From positions 1 to 5,996 of the forward strand of contig JAQBZY010000107.1 in the NCBI GenBank assembly GCA_027620395.1: DNA of 5,996 bases, read 5' to 3'. The position numbers and the translations under genes were made by a program. The stretch comes from Pseudomonadota bacterium (GTDB lineage Bacteria; Pseudomonadota; Alphaproteobacteria; Rhodospirillales; Casp-alpha2). Within the stretch, counting starts at the first letter, position 1; the number at the start of each line of letters is the position of its first letter. Shown piece after piece: positions 1 through 5,996 of this stretch. The notes under the pieces were generated by a model. It saw nothing but the letters and a program-made list of their open reading frames with translations. It had not been told where the DNA came from and did not search any database.

Positions 1-698
1 CCGACGCGCTCGGTTGTGGCGCGCACCTGCCCTATGACGAGCGGGCGGCGGCCGATCTGATCCGGGCCGGCACGCCGCCGACACGGCTCAACAACAACTG
101 TTCGGGCAAGCATACCGGCTTCCTGGCCACGGCGCGGCATCTGGGCGAGCCGATCAAGGATTATTTGGACCCCGAGCATCCGGTGCAAAAGCGCCTGTAT
201 GAGATTCTGGTCGAATTCGGCGGTAGCGATCTCGCCGGCACCGGACGCGGCATCGACGGCTGCGGTATCCCGGTCTACGGCATGGGCTTGGGCGCTTTGG
301 CCCGGGCCGCCGCCAAGATGGCGGCGCCCAAGAACATGCCGGACGCGCGCGGCCGGGCGATCAAGCGGATTCTCGGCGCCATGATGGCGCATCCTTACAT
401 GGTTGCCGGCCGTGGCCGCTTCGATACCATCGCCATGCAGGCACTGGGCGGCCGGGTGGCATCGAAAAGCGGCGCCGAGGGGGTGCACATCGCAATGCTG
501 ATCGATAAGGGCCTCGGCATTGCCCTGAAGGTCGAGGACGGCACCAAACGCGCCGCCGACACCGCCATGGCGGCGATGTTCGAGCATCTTGGCGTGCTCG
601 ACGACAAGTCCCGGAAAGCGCTCAAGGATTTCATCCGCCCGGCGATCGTCAACGCCGCCGGCGATCCGGCCGGCGAAGTTCGGATGGCGGCATTTTAA
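1..698 (+). CDS. L-asparaginase, Rhizobium etli (AnsA/ReAV) type, C-terminal part
   Basis: This family (Asparaginase_II, PF06089) hydrolyses L-asparagine to aspartate and ammonia, presumably in the cytoplasm. The frame is open from the left edge (first full codon at 3-5) to TAA at 696-698, giving 231 residues of a family usually near 330, so about 100 N-terminal residues lie outside. Visible motifs in order are NNNCSGKHTGFL (from position 90), DPEHPVQ, GIDGCGIPVYG and ASKSGAEGV. In the R. etli enzyme a zinc ion is held by Cys135, Lys138 and Cys189. The matching Cys (99-101), Lys (108-110) and Cys (261-263) are all present, and the two cysteines are 54 residues apart as in that enzyme. The Lys of KSGAEG (465-467) probably corresponds to the second Ser-Lys pair. 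The first Ser-Lys pair is outside the window. It is not related to the classical E. coli AnsA/AnsB fold. No start can be assigned here. The gene ends facing the methyltransferase, 83 bp away, with no clear hairpin plus T-run between them. Confidence 0.93.
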   Translation, partial: DALGCGAHLPYDERAAADLIRAGTPPTRLNNNCSGKHTGFLATARHLGEPIKDYLDPEHPVQKRLYEILVEFGGSDLAGTGRGIDGCGIPVYGMGLGALARAAAKMAAPKNMPDARGRAIKRILGAMMAHPYMVAGRGRFDTIAMQALGGRVASKSGAEGVHIAMLIDKGLGIALKVEDGTKRAADTAMAAMFEHLGVLDDKSRKALKDFIRPAIVNAAGDPAGEVRMAAF

Positions 699-781
699 TT
701 TTCGCCCTCGTCCTGCCGTCGCCCCAGATCAAATCCGCGCTGACGGGCGGGGGCGCAATCGGCTGATCCGCCGACCAATCC

Positions 782-1348
782 TCACTGGTTCGTCGCCGGC
801 GGATTTTTCCGGTATCCGCCGCCGCCAGCGCGGAAGATCGGGTCGCCGAATGTGTGCCTGGGTGCCGCCTCGGTCGGTCCGCCCGATCTGACCGGCCGTT
901 CCTGATGCCGCCCCAAGGACAGCATCCGGTCGTACATCACGATGGCGCCGGCGACGCCCAGATTGACGCAGAACTTGGCCGGTATCCTGATCACATGATC
1001 GCAACGTTTGAGCGTCTCGACCGACAACTCGCCCCGTTCCGGCCCCAAAATATAAGCGGCGCGGGATGGATGGCGGAAACTCGGCAAATCGATGGCGTCG
1101 GCCAATAGCTCGACCGCCACCAGCTTGCAATCGGCCGGCAGCATAAGCGTGGCGGCGTTCGGAAACGCGTAATACGGAACGTGTTCCGGCGCTTGCGACG
1201 TATCGGACTTGCCGCCCCGGCCGGGCCGATAGTTGGCGGCGAGCGTGAACACGAAGCTGGCCCCGAACGCGTGCGCCGAACGGAACAGATTGCCGATGTT
1301 CATCTGTTTCGAGATGCCCTCGACGCCAATGCCGAAATATCCCCGCAT
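782..1348 (-). CDS. TrmH/SpoU-family RNA 2'-O-methyltransferase
   Basis: This is a 188-residue S-adenosylmethionine-dependent RNA ribose methyltransferase of the SPOUT superfamily, expected to form a deep trefoil knot and act as a dimer. Motif 1 is seen as GISKQMNIGNLFRSAHAFGA (residues 11-30), with the conserved Asn17 and the catalytic-type Arg23. Motif 2 is ILGPERGEL (100-108). Motif 3 is IPAKFCVNLGVAGAIVMYDR (122-141). The length suits a catalytic domain without an extra RNA-binding domain. The C-terminal tail after residue 150 is rich in Gly, Pro and Arg. The start at 1348 was chosen because MRGYFGIGVEGI matches where relatives begin. The frame stays open upstream to 1681, but that part runs into the neighbouring oxidoreductase and is not believed. 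GAGG on the minus strand lies only 2 bases before the ATG, which is short. A GTG four codons upstream is an alternative start. The RNA target, tRNA or rRNA, cannot be told from sequence. It is transcribed divergently from the oxidoreductase. Confidence 0.9.
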   Translation of the reverse strand: MRGYFGIGVEGISKQMNIGNLFRSAHAFGASFVFTLAANYRPGRGGKSDTSQAPEHVPYYAFPNAATLMLPADCKLVAVELLADAIDLPSFRHPSRAAYILGPERGELSVETLKRCDHVIRIPAKFCVNLGVAGAIVMYDRMLSLGRHQERPVRSGGPTEAAPRHTFGDPIFRAGGGGYRKNPPATNQ

Positions 1349-1442
1349 GACCTCTTTCACCGGTTTGTCATGGTTGCATGGATGTGCTGATCTTCCAGAG
1401 CTTTTCAGAGGCGCATTTGCCAAGCAATAGGGAATCGGGTGC
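1349..1442. promoter_or_regulatory. Divergent intergenic region, methyltransferase / oxidoreductase
   Basis: These 94 bp lie between two divergent starts and should carry promoters for both directions. Rightward, TTGTCA (1365-1370) with a 17-base spacer leads only to a poor -10 (TGATCT, 1388-1393), so no promoter is assigned with confidence. An AGGGA Shine-Dalgarno (1429-1433) lies 9 bases before the oxidoreductase ATG. An imperfect 10-base tandem pair, TCTTCCAGAG and CTTTTCAGAG (1391-1410), has a one-helical-turn period and could be an operator half-site pair, but a chance match is equally possible. Confidence 0.35.
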
Positions 1443-2426
1443 ATGCGGGCAGTAGTTTGCAAGGAATTTTCCGGAGTCGACGCACTTTCCGTCGGCGATT
1501 TGCCACCGCGGCCACTTGGCGGCAGCATGGTCCGGATCGCGGTCCGCGCCGCCGGGCTCAATTTCGCCGACACCCTGATGGTCGCCGGGCAGTACCAAGT
1601 GAAGCCGCAATTGCCGTTCGCGCCTGGCCTCGAAGCGGCCGGATTTGTCACCGAGTTGGCGCCAGGAGTCGAAGGAATCACCGTCGGCGACCGGGTGATG
1701 GCGAATTTAGATCACGGCGGATTCGCCGAGGACGCCGTCGCCAAGGCAGCCGATGTCTATAAAATTCCCGACCAAATGTCTTTCGTCGAGGCGGCCGGCT
1801 TTCCGATCGTCTATGGCACATCGCACATTGGGATCAAACACAAACTGAAACTGCAACCGGGCGAGACCCTTCTGGTGCACGGCGCCGCCGGTGGCGTCGG
1901 CCTGACCGCCGTCGAAATCGGCAAGGCCATGGGCGCGCGCGTCATCGCCACCGCCGGCGGCAAGGAAAAGCTTGCCGTCGCCAAGGCGCACGGCGCCGAC
2001 GATCTGATCGACTACCGTGAGGAAGACATCCGCGAGCGGGTCAAGGCCTTGACCGATGGCCGTGGCGCCGATGCGGTTTACGATCCGGTCGGCGGCTCGG
2101 TATTCGACGCTTCGCTCCGCGCCACGGCGCAGGGCGGCCGGATTCTGGTCGTTGGCTTCGCCAGCGGCACCGTGCCGCAGATCCCGGCCAATATTCTATT
2201 GGTCAAGAATATCTCGGTGATCGGATTTTATTGGGGAGCGCATAGAGTGCTGGCGCCCGATCTGATCCGCCAATCTTTCCACGAGCTGTTCGATCTATTC
2301 CTGGCCGGAAAGCTGAAACCGCATGTGTCGCATACTTTTCCGCTCGAACAAGTCACCGACGCCATGCACACCCTGACTGGCCGCAAGTCGACCGGTAAGG
2401 TGGTACTCACCGTCGGCGGCGATTGA
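1443..2426 (+). CDS. Zinc-independent NADPH:quinone oxidoreductase (MDR family, QOR-like)
   Basis: This 327-residue protein is full length for a quinone oxidoreductase of the medium-chain dehydrogenase/reductase superfamily. Such proteins reduce quinones or other alpha,beta-unsaturated carbonyls with NADPH in the cytoplasm. The N-terminal GroES-like catalytic domain (about residues 1-125) carries AAGLNFADTLM and LPFAPGLEAAG. The Rossmann domain has the nucleotide-binding loop HGAAGGVG at residues 146-153. The C-terminal portion ends in HTFPLEQVTDAMHTL and STGKVVLTV, typical of the family. The cysteine cluster and catalytic zinc ligands of alcohol dehydrogenases are absent, which places it in the zinc-free branch. 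The ATG at 1443 has AGGGA 9 bases upstream and gives the expected MRAVVCKEF N-terminus. The phosphatase frame begins 22 bp after its TGA, so the two may be co-transcribed. The true substrate is not predictable, since family members range from quinones to enoyl thioesters. Confidence 0.92.
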   Translation: MRAVVCKEFSGVDALSVGDLPPRPLGGSMVRIAVRAAGLNFADTLMVAGQYQVKPQLPFAPGLEAAGFVTELAPGVEGITVGDRVMANLDHGGFAEDAVAKAADVYKIPDQMSFVEAAGFPIVYGTSHIGIKHKLKLQPGETLLVHGAAGGVGLTAVEIGKAMGARVIATAGGKEKLAVAKAHGADDLIDYREEDIRERVKALTDGRGADAVYDPVGGSVFDASLRATAQGGRILVVGFASGTVPQIPANILLVKNISVIGFYWGAHRVLAPDLIRQSFHELFDLFLAGKLKPHVSHTFPLEQVTDAMHTLTGRKSTGKVVLTVGGD

Positions 2427-3006
2427 TGAAGGCCTGAGGGAGTCCGGGATGAAGCTCGGCCCGAAACTGATTCTCGTCTTCGCGGCCATCGCGGTGCTGC
2501 CGATATTGGCGGCGTCGGTCGTCTTTCTGGATGCGACGCGGCATCTCGGACAGGAACTGATCGAGCACAGCCGGACGACATTGGAAGAGCGGCTCCGCGC
2601 CGATATTCGCCGCTCGGTCGAGGAAGCCGGCATCGCCGTCGCCGAGGACCGCCGCCGCATCGAGGACCGGCTCAGGTTTCTAGCCAGCGATATCTCCGAG
2701 CGGCTAAGCGCCGCCGTGCCGGCCGGCCGCGATATTTCGACCCGTTATATCTTTACCGGTGACGACCCGCCGCCGCGCCGCGATGCCGATCTTGAGCGCT
2801 ACGGCGTCTCGCTCGCCAATGACGCGCCCAAAGACAAGCTCCGCGATACGCTGCTGCGGCTGGCCGACGGTACCGCCGTCAGTCGATCCGTCTACTTTCA
2901 AAACCGCGGCATCGTCGCTCGGCAGTTCACGGTTTTCGACAATGGCCTGACGCTCAGCTATCCCGGCGGCGGCAATGTTCCGGGGGAAGACCTTCGCGAG
3001 GCAGAC

Positions 3007-3009
3007 TGA
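3007..3009 (+). other. Premature TGA within the phosphatase sensor domain
   Basis: This TGA is codon 187 of the phosphatase frame, between ...DLREAD and YFGAIEKGNIVWSS. The same frame stays open and protein-like for 459 codons after it, so one substitution (for example from CGA or TGG) explains it, with no indel needed. The following base is T, not the C that favours UGA readthrough. The next possible start in frame is GTG at 3130, with GGAG only 2 bases before it, a poor spacing. Confidence 0.9.
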
Positions 3010-4386
3010 TATTTCGGCGCCATCGAAAAGGGCAATATCGTCTGGAGCAGTGTCGACGGCAATGGCGGAACGGCGGAGGGTGGTCCGGACATCGCCATTC
3101 AGCACGCCGACGGCGGCATCGCCGGAGTCGTGACACTCAGAATCCGCGTCGCCGAACTGTTGGCTCGGGCGCTCGGCCCGTCACGGCTATCAGGTGACGC
3201 CGTCGCCTTCGTCGCCACGGCGGGCCCGGACCGGAAGGTGCTCCGATTGGCCAAGATAGATCCGAAAGCTCGGCAGTGGAAAATTTTGCCGACGCCGGAG
3301 CCGATCACCGTCAACGGCCGGGACGCAGCCGCCTTCGCCCGCGATCTTGCCGCCGGTGCCCCTGGCTTGGCCCGGATCGAGATGGATGGCCGCGACTGGA
3401 TCGAGGCTTACGGTCCGATCGGAAAATTCGGCGAGCAAAGTTGGGGGCTGGTCGTCGCGTTGCCGTATTCGGTGGTCGATGAAGTCCGCGGCCGTGCCGA
3501 CGTCGCCGTCCAAACGGCGTTTTCCGACCAATTGCGGAATGCGACTGTTTTTGCCGGCATTGCCTTGACGCTGGCGGGATTGGCCGCCGTCTTTGCCGCC
3601 CGCTCTTTGACCCGACCGATAAAGAAGCTACACGATGCGGCTATGCGGTTGGCGGCGGGGGATTATACGGTTCGTGTCGAGGCCGACGGCAAGGACGAGA
3701 TCGGCGATCTGGCGCGCGGCTTCAACCGCATGGTGCCGGCGATCGAGGACCAGGTTCGGGTCAAGCGTGAATTGGATATCGCCCGGGAAATTCAACAACA
3801 TCTGCTGCCGAAGGCGGCACCAAGCCTGCCTGGGTTCGATATCGTTGGCCAGGTTCTATTTTGTGCCGAGACCGGCGGCGACTACCTCGATTTCGTGCCG
3901 CTGACCGTCGGCACCGGCGCGGGCATGGCCGCCGTCATTGGCGATGTCACCGGTCATGGGGTCGGCGCGGCGCTTCTGATGACCTCGGCACGGGCCACCA
4001 TTCTCGCCGCCGCCGAGGCGGGTGCCAACGGTGGTGAATTGATGCGGGCCGTCAACCGCCAGCTCGCCCGCGACGCCGCCGGCGGCCGCTCGATGACGAT
4101 GTTGGCGGTGGTTCTTAAGGCCGAGAGCCGCAGCATCGACTGGATGTCGGCCGGGCACGAGCCGGCGTTGCTCTACGATCCCACCACCGACGACTTTCTG
4201 GAATTGGCCGGCGAAGGCATTCCGCTCGGCATCGATGCCGCTTGGCAATACACGACCGAAAAGCTGACGCTTCCGGAAAATGCGGCGCTGGTCTGCATTA
4301 CCGATGGAATCCGCGAAGCCCGGAATTCAGCCGACGTCGAATTCGGCATGGACGGTGTGCGTGGGGCGGTCCGGGCAGCGCGCGGG

Positions 4387-4389
4387 TAA
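4387..4389 (+). other. Premature TAA before the last phosphatase motif
   Basis: This TAA is codon 647 of the same frame, after GAVRAARG. The 36 codons that follow read SSDAICRQILAHV and then AHDDMTVVVVRVASI before TGA at 4498-4500. That is the expected C-terminal end of a SpoIIE-type phosphatase, including the DD pair that helps bind metal. Ancestral CAA (Gln) or another single-base neighbour would restore the protein. Confidence 0.88.
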
Positions 4390-4510
4390 AGCAGCGATGC
4401 CATCTGCCGGCAAATTCTTGCGCACGTATCGGCGCACTTGGATGGCAGGGTTGCGCATGACGATATGACCGTGGTTGTGGTGCGTGTCGCCAGTATCTGA
4501 CGGATGCCGC

Positions 4511-4539
4511 TTCACACGGCTCGCAGTGTCGGCTATCAA
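4511..4539 (+). promoter_or_regulatory. Putative sigma-70 promoter of the small lipoprotein
   Basis: TTCACA (4511-4516, five of six to the TTGACA consensus) is followed after exactly 17 bases by TATCAA (4534-4539, four of six to TATAAT). Transcription would start near 4546, giving a leader of about 22 bases that contains GGGAG (4557-4561) before the ATG at 4568. The position, just after the phosphatase frame ends, suits an independent promoter for the lipoprotein. The match is by eye only. Confidence 0.42.
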
Positions 4540-4567
4540 GAAACGGAACATCATTTGGGAGAATGCC

Positions 4568-4747
4568 ATGAGAATCAATTTTCGCCGTCTGCTCGGCCTC
4601 GCCGTTGCCGCGATTTTCATTGCCGCACTTGCCGCCTGTTCACCAAAGGTCGGTTCCAAGGAATGGTGTGAAAGTCTGAAGGCCAAGCCGAAGGGCGACT
4701 GGACCGCCAACGAAGCCGCCGACTTCACCAAGCATTGCATTTTCTGA
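4568..4747 (+). CDS. Small DUF3012-type lipoprotein
   Basis: This 59-residue protein has a textbook lipoprotein signal. Charged MRINFRR is followed by a hydrophobic stretch and the lipobox LAAC, with the lipidated Cys at residue 24 and Ser at +2, which in most Gram-negatives favours outer-membrane delivery. The mature part is only about 36 residues: SPKVGSKEWCESLKAKPKGD, then WTANEAADFTKHC near the end. The EWC...KPKGDWTANEA...HC pattern is what I recall of DUF3012 proteins, whose function is unknown. Cys34 and Cys57 could form a disulfide in the periplasm. The ATG at 4568 was chosen over an upstream GTG at 4475 because GGGAG lies 6 bases before it and the signal peptide starts correctly there. 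It has a candidate promoter of its own and ends in TGA 21 bp before the convergent DinB gene. Confidence 0.85.
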   Translation: MRINFRRLLGLAVAAIFIAALAACSPKVGSKEWCESLKAKPKGDWTANEAADFTKHCIF

Positions 4748-4761
4748 CCGCCGGCTGGCGG
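4748..4761. terminator. Short GC-rich hairpin between convergent genes, possible weak terminator
   Basis: CCGCC (4748-4752), loop GGCT and GGCGG (4757-4761) form a perfect 5-bp stem directly after the lipoprotein stop, followed by GTTGGTTT. The stem is short and the T tract is broken, so it would be a weak intrinsic terminator for the lipoprotein at best. It sits in the 21-bp gap before the end of the DinB gene. Confidence 0.35.
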
Positions 4762-4768
4762 GTTGGTT

Positions 4769-5269
4769 TCAGGCGGCGCCGGCTTCGCGCAAGTAGGCGA
4801 TCAAATCGAGCGGCGGCGGCTTGAATCCGAGCCTTGAGATCATGTCGTGCACTTGTCCGCGATGATGCGTTTGGTGATTGAAGACGGTGCCGAGGATCTC
4901 GCGAGCTGGTGTGTGGAGCGCCGTTCCGGCCGTCGTCTGGTAGTCGATGATCCGCTCGATGCCGGCCGGATCGAGAGCGTCCATCCGCTCGACGATGGCG
5001 GCGTCCTCGACGGCCCGGGCGCTCTGGAGTTCGTTCATGTCCTCAAATAACACCGTGTCCAGGCCGGCTGCCGGATAGATATTGCCGTCCAGTCTCGCGA
5101 ACCAAATCCGGTCGGTCAGTAGGATGTGGTTAAGCGTCCTATGGATGCTGCCAAAGAATGCGCCGACATCGCGGCGGCAGTCCGCTTCCGGCAATGCCCG
5201 GGCGGCGTCGTAGATTTTGCCGTTGGCCCATTGATTGTAGCGGGCCATGGTGCGGAGGTGGCGAAGCAC
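4769..5269 (-). CDS. DinB-family (DinB/YfiT-like) putative metalloprotein
   Basis: This is 166 residues, the usual size of a DinB four-helix-bundle protein. Members bind a divalent metal with three histidines. Some act as thiol-dependent transferases and most have no known substrate. Here the N-terminus MLRHLRTMARYNQWANGKIY is characteristic. The likely metal triad is His48 in LNHILLTD and His132 and His136 in FNHQTHHRGQVHDM. The C-terminus is PPLDLIAYLREAGAA. The start is taken as GTG at 5269. AAGGA lies 9 bases upstream, and this start retains the conserved RHLRTMARYN helix. The inner ATG at 5248 would remove part of it. The frame is open further upstream to 5542, but that lies inside the transporter gene and does not look like protein. 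The GTG shares its first base with the last base of the transporter's TAG, so the two genes are probably translationally coupled. The name DinB comes from a DNA-damage-inducible Bacillus gene, but no LexA-type operator is seen here. Confidence 0.88.
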   Translation of the reverse strand: MLRHLRTMARYNQWANGKIYDAARALPEADCRRDVGAFFGSIHRTLNHILLTDRIWFARLDGNIYPAAGLDTVLFEDMNELQSARAVEDAAIVERMDALDPAGIERIIDYQTTAGTALHTPAREILGTVFNHQTHHRGQVHDMISRLGFKPPPLDLIAYLREAGAA

Positions 5270-5996
5270 TATGCTTTGTCCTTGTCGACGTCCGGTTGGC
5301 GACGGCCCAACACGATGATGTTGCCGCCGATCACCAGCGCCACCCCGGCGGCGGCCCGAATTGTCCAAACATAATCTTCCAAGACGCTTGATATGACCAG
5401 CGCCAGGATCGGAAACATCACCGTCGCGTAGGACGCCCGCGCTGGGCCAATTCGGCCGATCAAGGTCAGAAACGACCAAAACGCGACCACCGAAGCCAAG
5501 GCCGACAGATAGAACATGGACGCAAGATAGCCGACCGACCAATCGAAGTTGAACTCGGCGCCTCTGAGCAGACTGATCACCAGAGCAAACAGCGCGCCAT
5601 AGGCCATGCCGAGGCCATTGGTGCGCACCACTGGCAACCCGCGTTTTTGCGTCAAGGCCGAAAGCTGCATGCCGATCGACGCCGAAATCGTGCCGCCGAG
5701 CCCAAGCAACAACCCGATTCCACCGCCGCTGGACGCGTCGAACGCGGCAATCTGCGGCCAGAACACGGTGGCGATGCCACCGACGCCAAGCGCCGCGCCA
5801 AGCAAAGTCCGGCCGTCGATTGCGGAGCGAAAAAACAGCGCCGAGAAGACTATGTTGAAGATCACCGCCGTCGAGAAGATCACCGCCGCGAGGCCGCTTG
5901 CCATGTACTGGACCGCCTCATAGACCAGCCAGAAATTGCAGCAAAACAGCGTCAAACCCTGGAGCGCGATCAGCGGATGCGCTTTCAGGGGAATTT
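5269..5996 (-). CDS. EamA/DMT-superfamily transporter, C-terminal part (5' end off the right edge)
   Basis: The frame is open from the right edge to TAG at 5269-5271, with 241 residues visible. Family members have about 290-300 residues and ten transmembrane helices, so roughly the first two helices are missing. Eight hydrophobic segments can be seen, among them LTLFCCNFWLVYEAVQYMAS, LAAVIFSTAVIFNIVFSALF, SMFYLSALASVVAFWSFLTL and AAAGVALVIGGNIIVLG. The repeated-half pattern and the ARASYATVMFPILALVISS segment in the second half fit EamA proteins, which export or import small metabolites such as amino acids across the inner membrane. The substrate is not predictable. The polar tail RRQPDVDKDKA is a normal cytoplasmic C-terminus. 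A TTG near 5955 is an internal codon, not the start, because family-like sequence (PLKAHPLIALQG) continues upstream of it to the edge. The gene is directly upstream of, and overlaps by one base, the DinB gene. Confidence 0.9.
   Translation of the reverse strand, partial: IPLKAHPLIALQGLTLFCCNFWLVYEAVQYMASGLAAVIFSTAVIFNIVFSALFFRSAIDGRTLLGAALGVGGIATVFWPQIAAFDASSGGGIGLLLGLGGTISASIGMQLSALTQKRGLPVVRTNGLGMAYGALFALVISLLRGAEFNFDWSVGYLASMFYLSALASVVAFWSFLTLIGRIGPARASYATVMFPILALVISSVLEDYVWTIRAAAGVALVIGGNIIVLGRRQPDVDKDKA
5279..5283 (-). promoter_or_regulatory. Ribosome binding site of the DinB gene, inside the transporter's 3' end
   Basis: AAGGA on the minus strand lies 9 bases before GTG at 5269-5267, within the codons for the transporter's DKDKA tail. 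It supports the GTG start over the ATG at 5248 and fits coupled translation from the transporter. Confidence 0.6.

Larger units (their letters stand above)
2449..4500 (+). pseudogene. Membrane sensor with HAMP and SpoIIE/RsbU-type PP2C phosphatase, broken by two in-frame stops
   Basis: Read through its stops, this single frame encodes 683 residues. In order they are: a transmembrane segment (about 6-26); a probable heptad helix (42-90) leading into a large extracytoplasmic sensor region to about 363, possibly Cache-like; a second transmembrane segment (365-384); HAMP (about 385-434) starting RSLTRPIKKL; a linker helix RELDIAREIQQHLLP; and a SpoIIE/RsbU-type PP2C Ser/Thr phosphatase. Phosphatase motifs are ETGGDYLDF (Asp478), VIGDVTGHGVGAALLM (Asp499), SAGHEPALLY (567-576), CITDGIREA (Asp619) and DDMTVVVV (671-678). 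Such proteins usually dephosphorylate an anti-anti-sigma (STAS) partner or regulate a response output. TGA at codon 187 and TAA at codon 647 interrupt the frame with no frameshift. The true end is TGA at 4498-4500. The ATG at 2449 has TGAGGGAG six bases upstream. The pieces that could be translated are 2449-3009, membrane anchor plus half the sensor, and 3130-4389 from a poorly placed GTG, which would lack the DDMT motif. No STAS or anti-sigma gene is in the window. Sequencing error remains possible. Confidence 0.85.

Noticed and set aside
699..781. Possible terminator between the asparaginase and methyltransferase
   Set aside because: CGCCCC (720-725) and GGGGCG (750-755) can pair, but the loop is 24 bases and no T-run follows on either strand.
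1349..1681. N-terminal extension of the methyltransferase frame to 299 residues
   Set aside because: The extra 111 residues are antisense to the oxidoreductase start and the intergenic gap and do not look family-like. Relatives begin at MRGYFGIG.
3007..3009. TGA read as selenocysteine or tryptophan
   Set aside because: TGA serves as the normal stop of at least four genes here, no relative is known to me with selenocysteine in this sensor region, and the second interruption is TAA, which such recoding would not explain.
3130..4389. Independent 419-residue phosphatase gene starting at GTG 3130
   Set aside because: The GTG has a badly spaced GGAG, and the 40 codons between the TGA and this GTG continue the same sensor domain. 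The frame also lacks the final DDMT motif, so it is a fragment of the broken gene.
4475..4567. Longer lipoprotein starting at the upstream GTG
   Set aside because: It would put 31 extra residues before a perfect lipoprotein signal peptide and overlap the end of the phosphatase frame. The inner ATG has the better ribosome binding site.
4327..4740. 137-codon minus-strand frame opposite the phosphatase end and lipoprotein
   Set aside because: It is antisense to two supported reading frames, with no recognisable motif and no sensible start context. Such long shadows are common in GC-rich DNA.
5270..5542. Extension of the DinB frame upstream into the transporter gene
   Set aside because: The segment is low-quality Arg/Gly/Asp-rich translation antisense to nothing new and inside a well-supported EamA gene. 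The GTG at 5269 has a ribosome binding site and the family N-terminus.
5857..5888. Direct repeat of GAAGATCACCGCCG with an 18-base period
   Set aside because: It falls in codons for AVIFST-AVIFNI of an EamA transmembrane helix whose length matches the family, so it is most likely hydrophobic coding similarity rather than a DNA element.

Overview
The window looks like ordinary chromosomal DNA from a GC-rich alphaproteobacterium. This is inferred from strong G/C bias at third codon positions and from the make-up of the proteins: a Rhizobium etli-type zinc asparaginase, an alphaproteobacterial-style SpoU methyltransferase, and a DinB protein beginning MLRHLRTMARYNQWAN. No mobile element, CRISPR array, tRNA or rRNA was seen. 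The genus cannot be told from the sequence.

Layout, left to right. Positions 1-698 (+) hold the C-terminal 231 residues of an asparaginase. It converges on a TrmH/SpoU-family RNA methyltransferase (782-1348, -). A 94-bp intergenic gap separates that gene from a divergent zinc-free quinone oxidoreductase (1443-2426, +). Only 22 bp further on, with a good Shine-Dalgarno, begins a long reading frame (2449-4500, +) for a membrane-anchored sensor with HAMP and SpoIIE/RsbU-type PP2C phosphatase domains. It is cut by two in-frame stops, TGA at 3007-3009 and TAA at 4387-4389, and is called here as a probable pseudogene. A 59-residue lipoprotein of the DUF3012 type (4568-4747, +) follows, with a plausible sigma-70 promoter of its own. 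It converges on a minus-strand pair: an EamA/DMT-family transporter running off the right edge (5269-5996, -) and a DinB-family metalloprotein (4769-5269, -) whose GTG start overlaps the transporter's TAG stop by one base.

The genes form no obvious single pathway. Two likely transcription units are oxidoreductase-phosphatase and EamA-DinB. I found no convincing new multi-gene system. The observation most worth checking is the phosphatase: frame, domain order and all visible metal-binding aspartates survive on both sides of two stop codons. That points to recent inactivation, assembly error or, less likely, readthrough. Every gap between genes is shorter than 100 bp.
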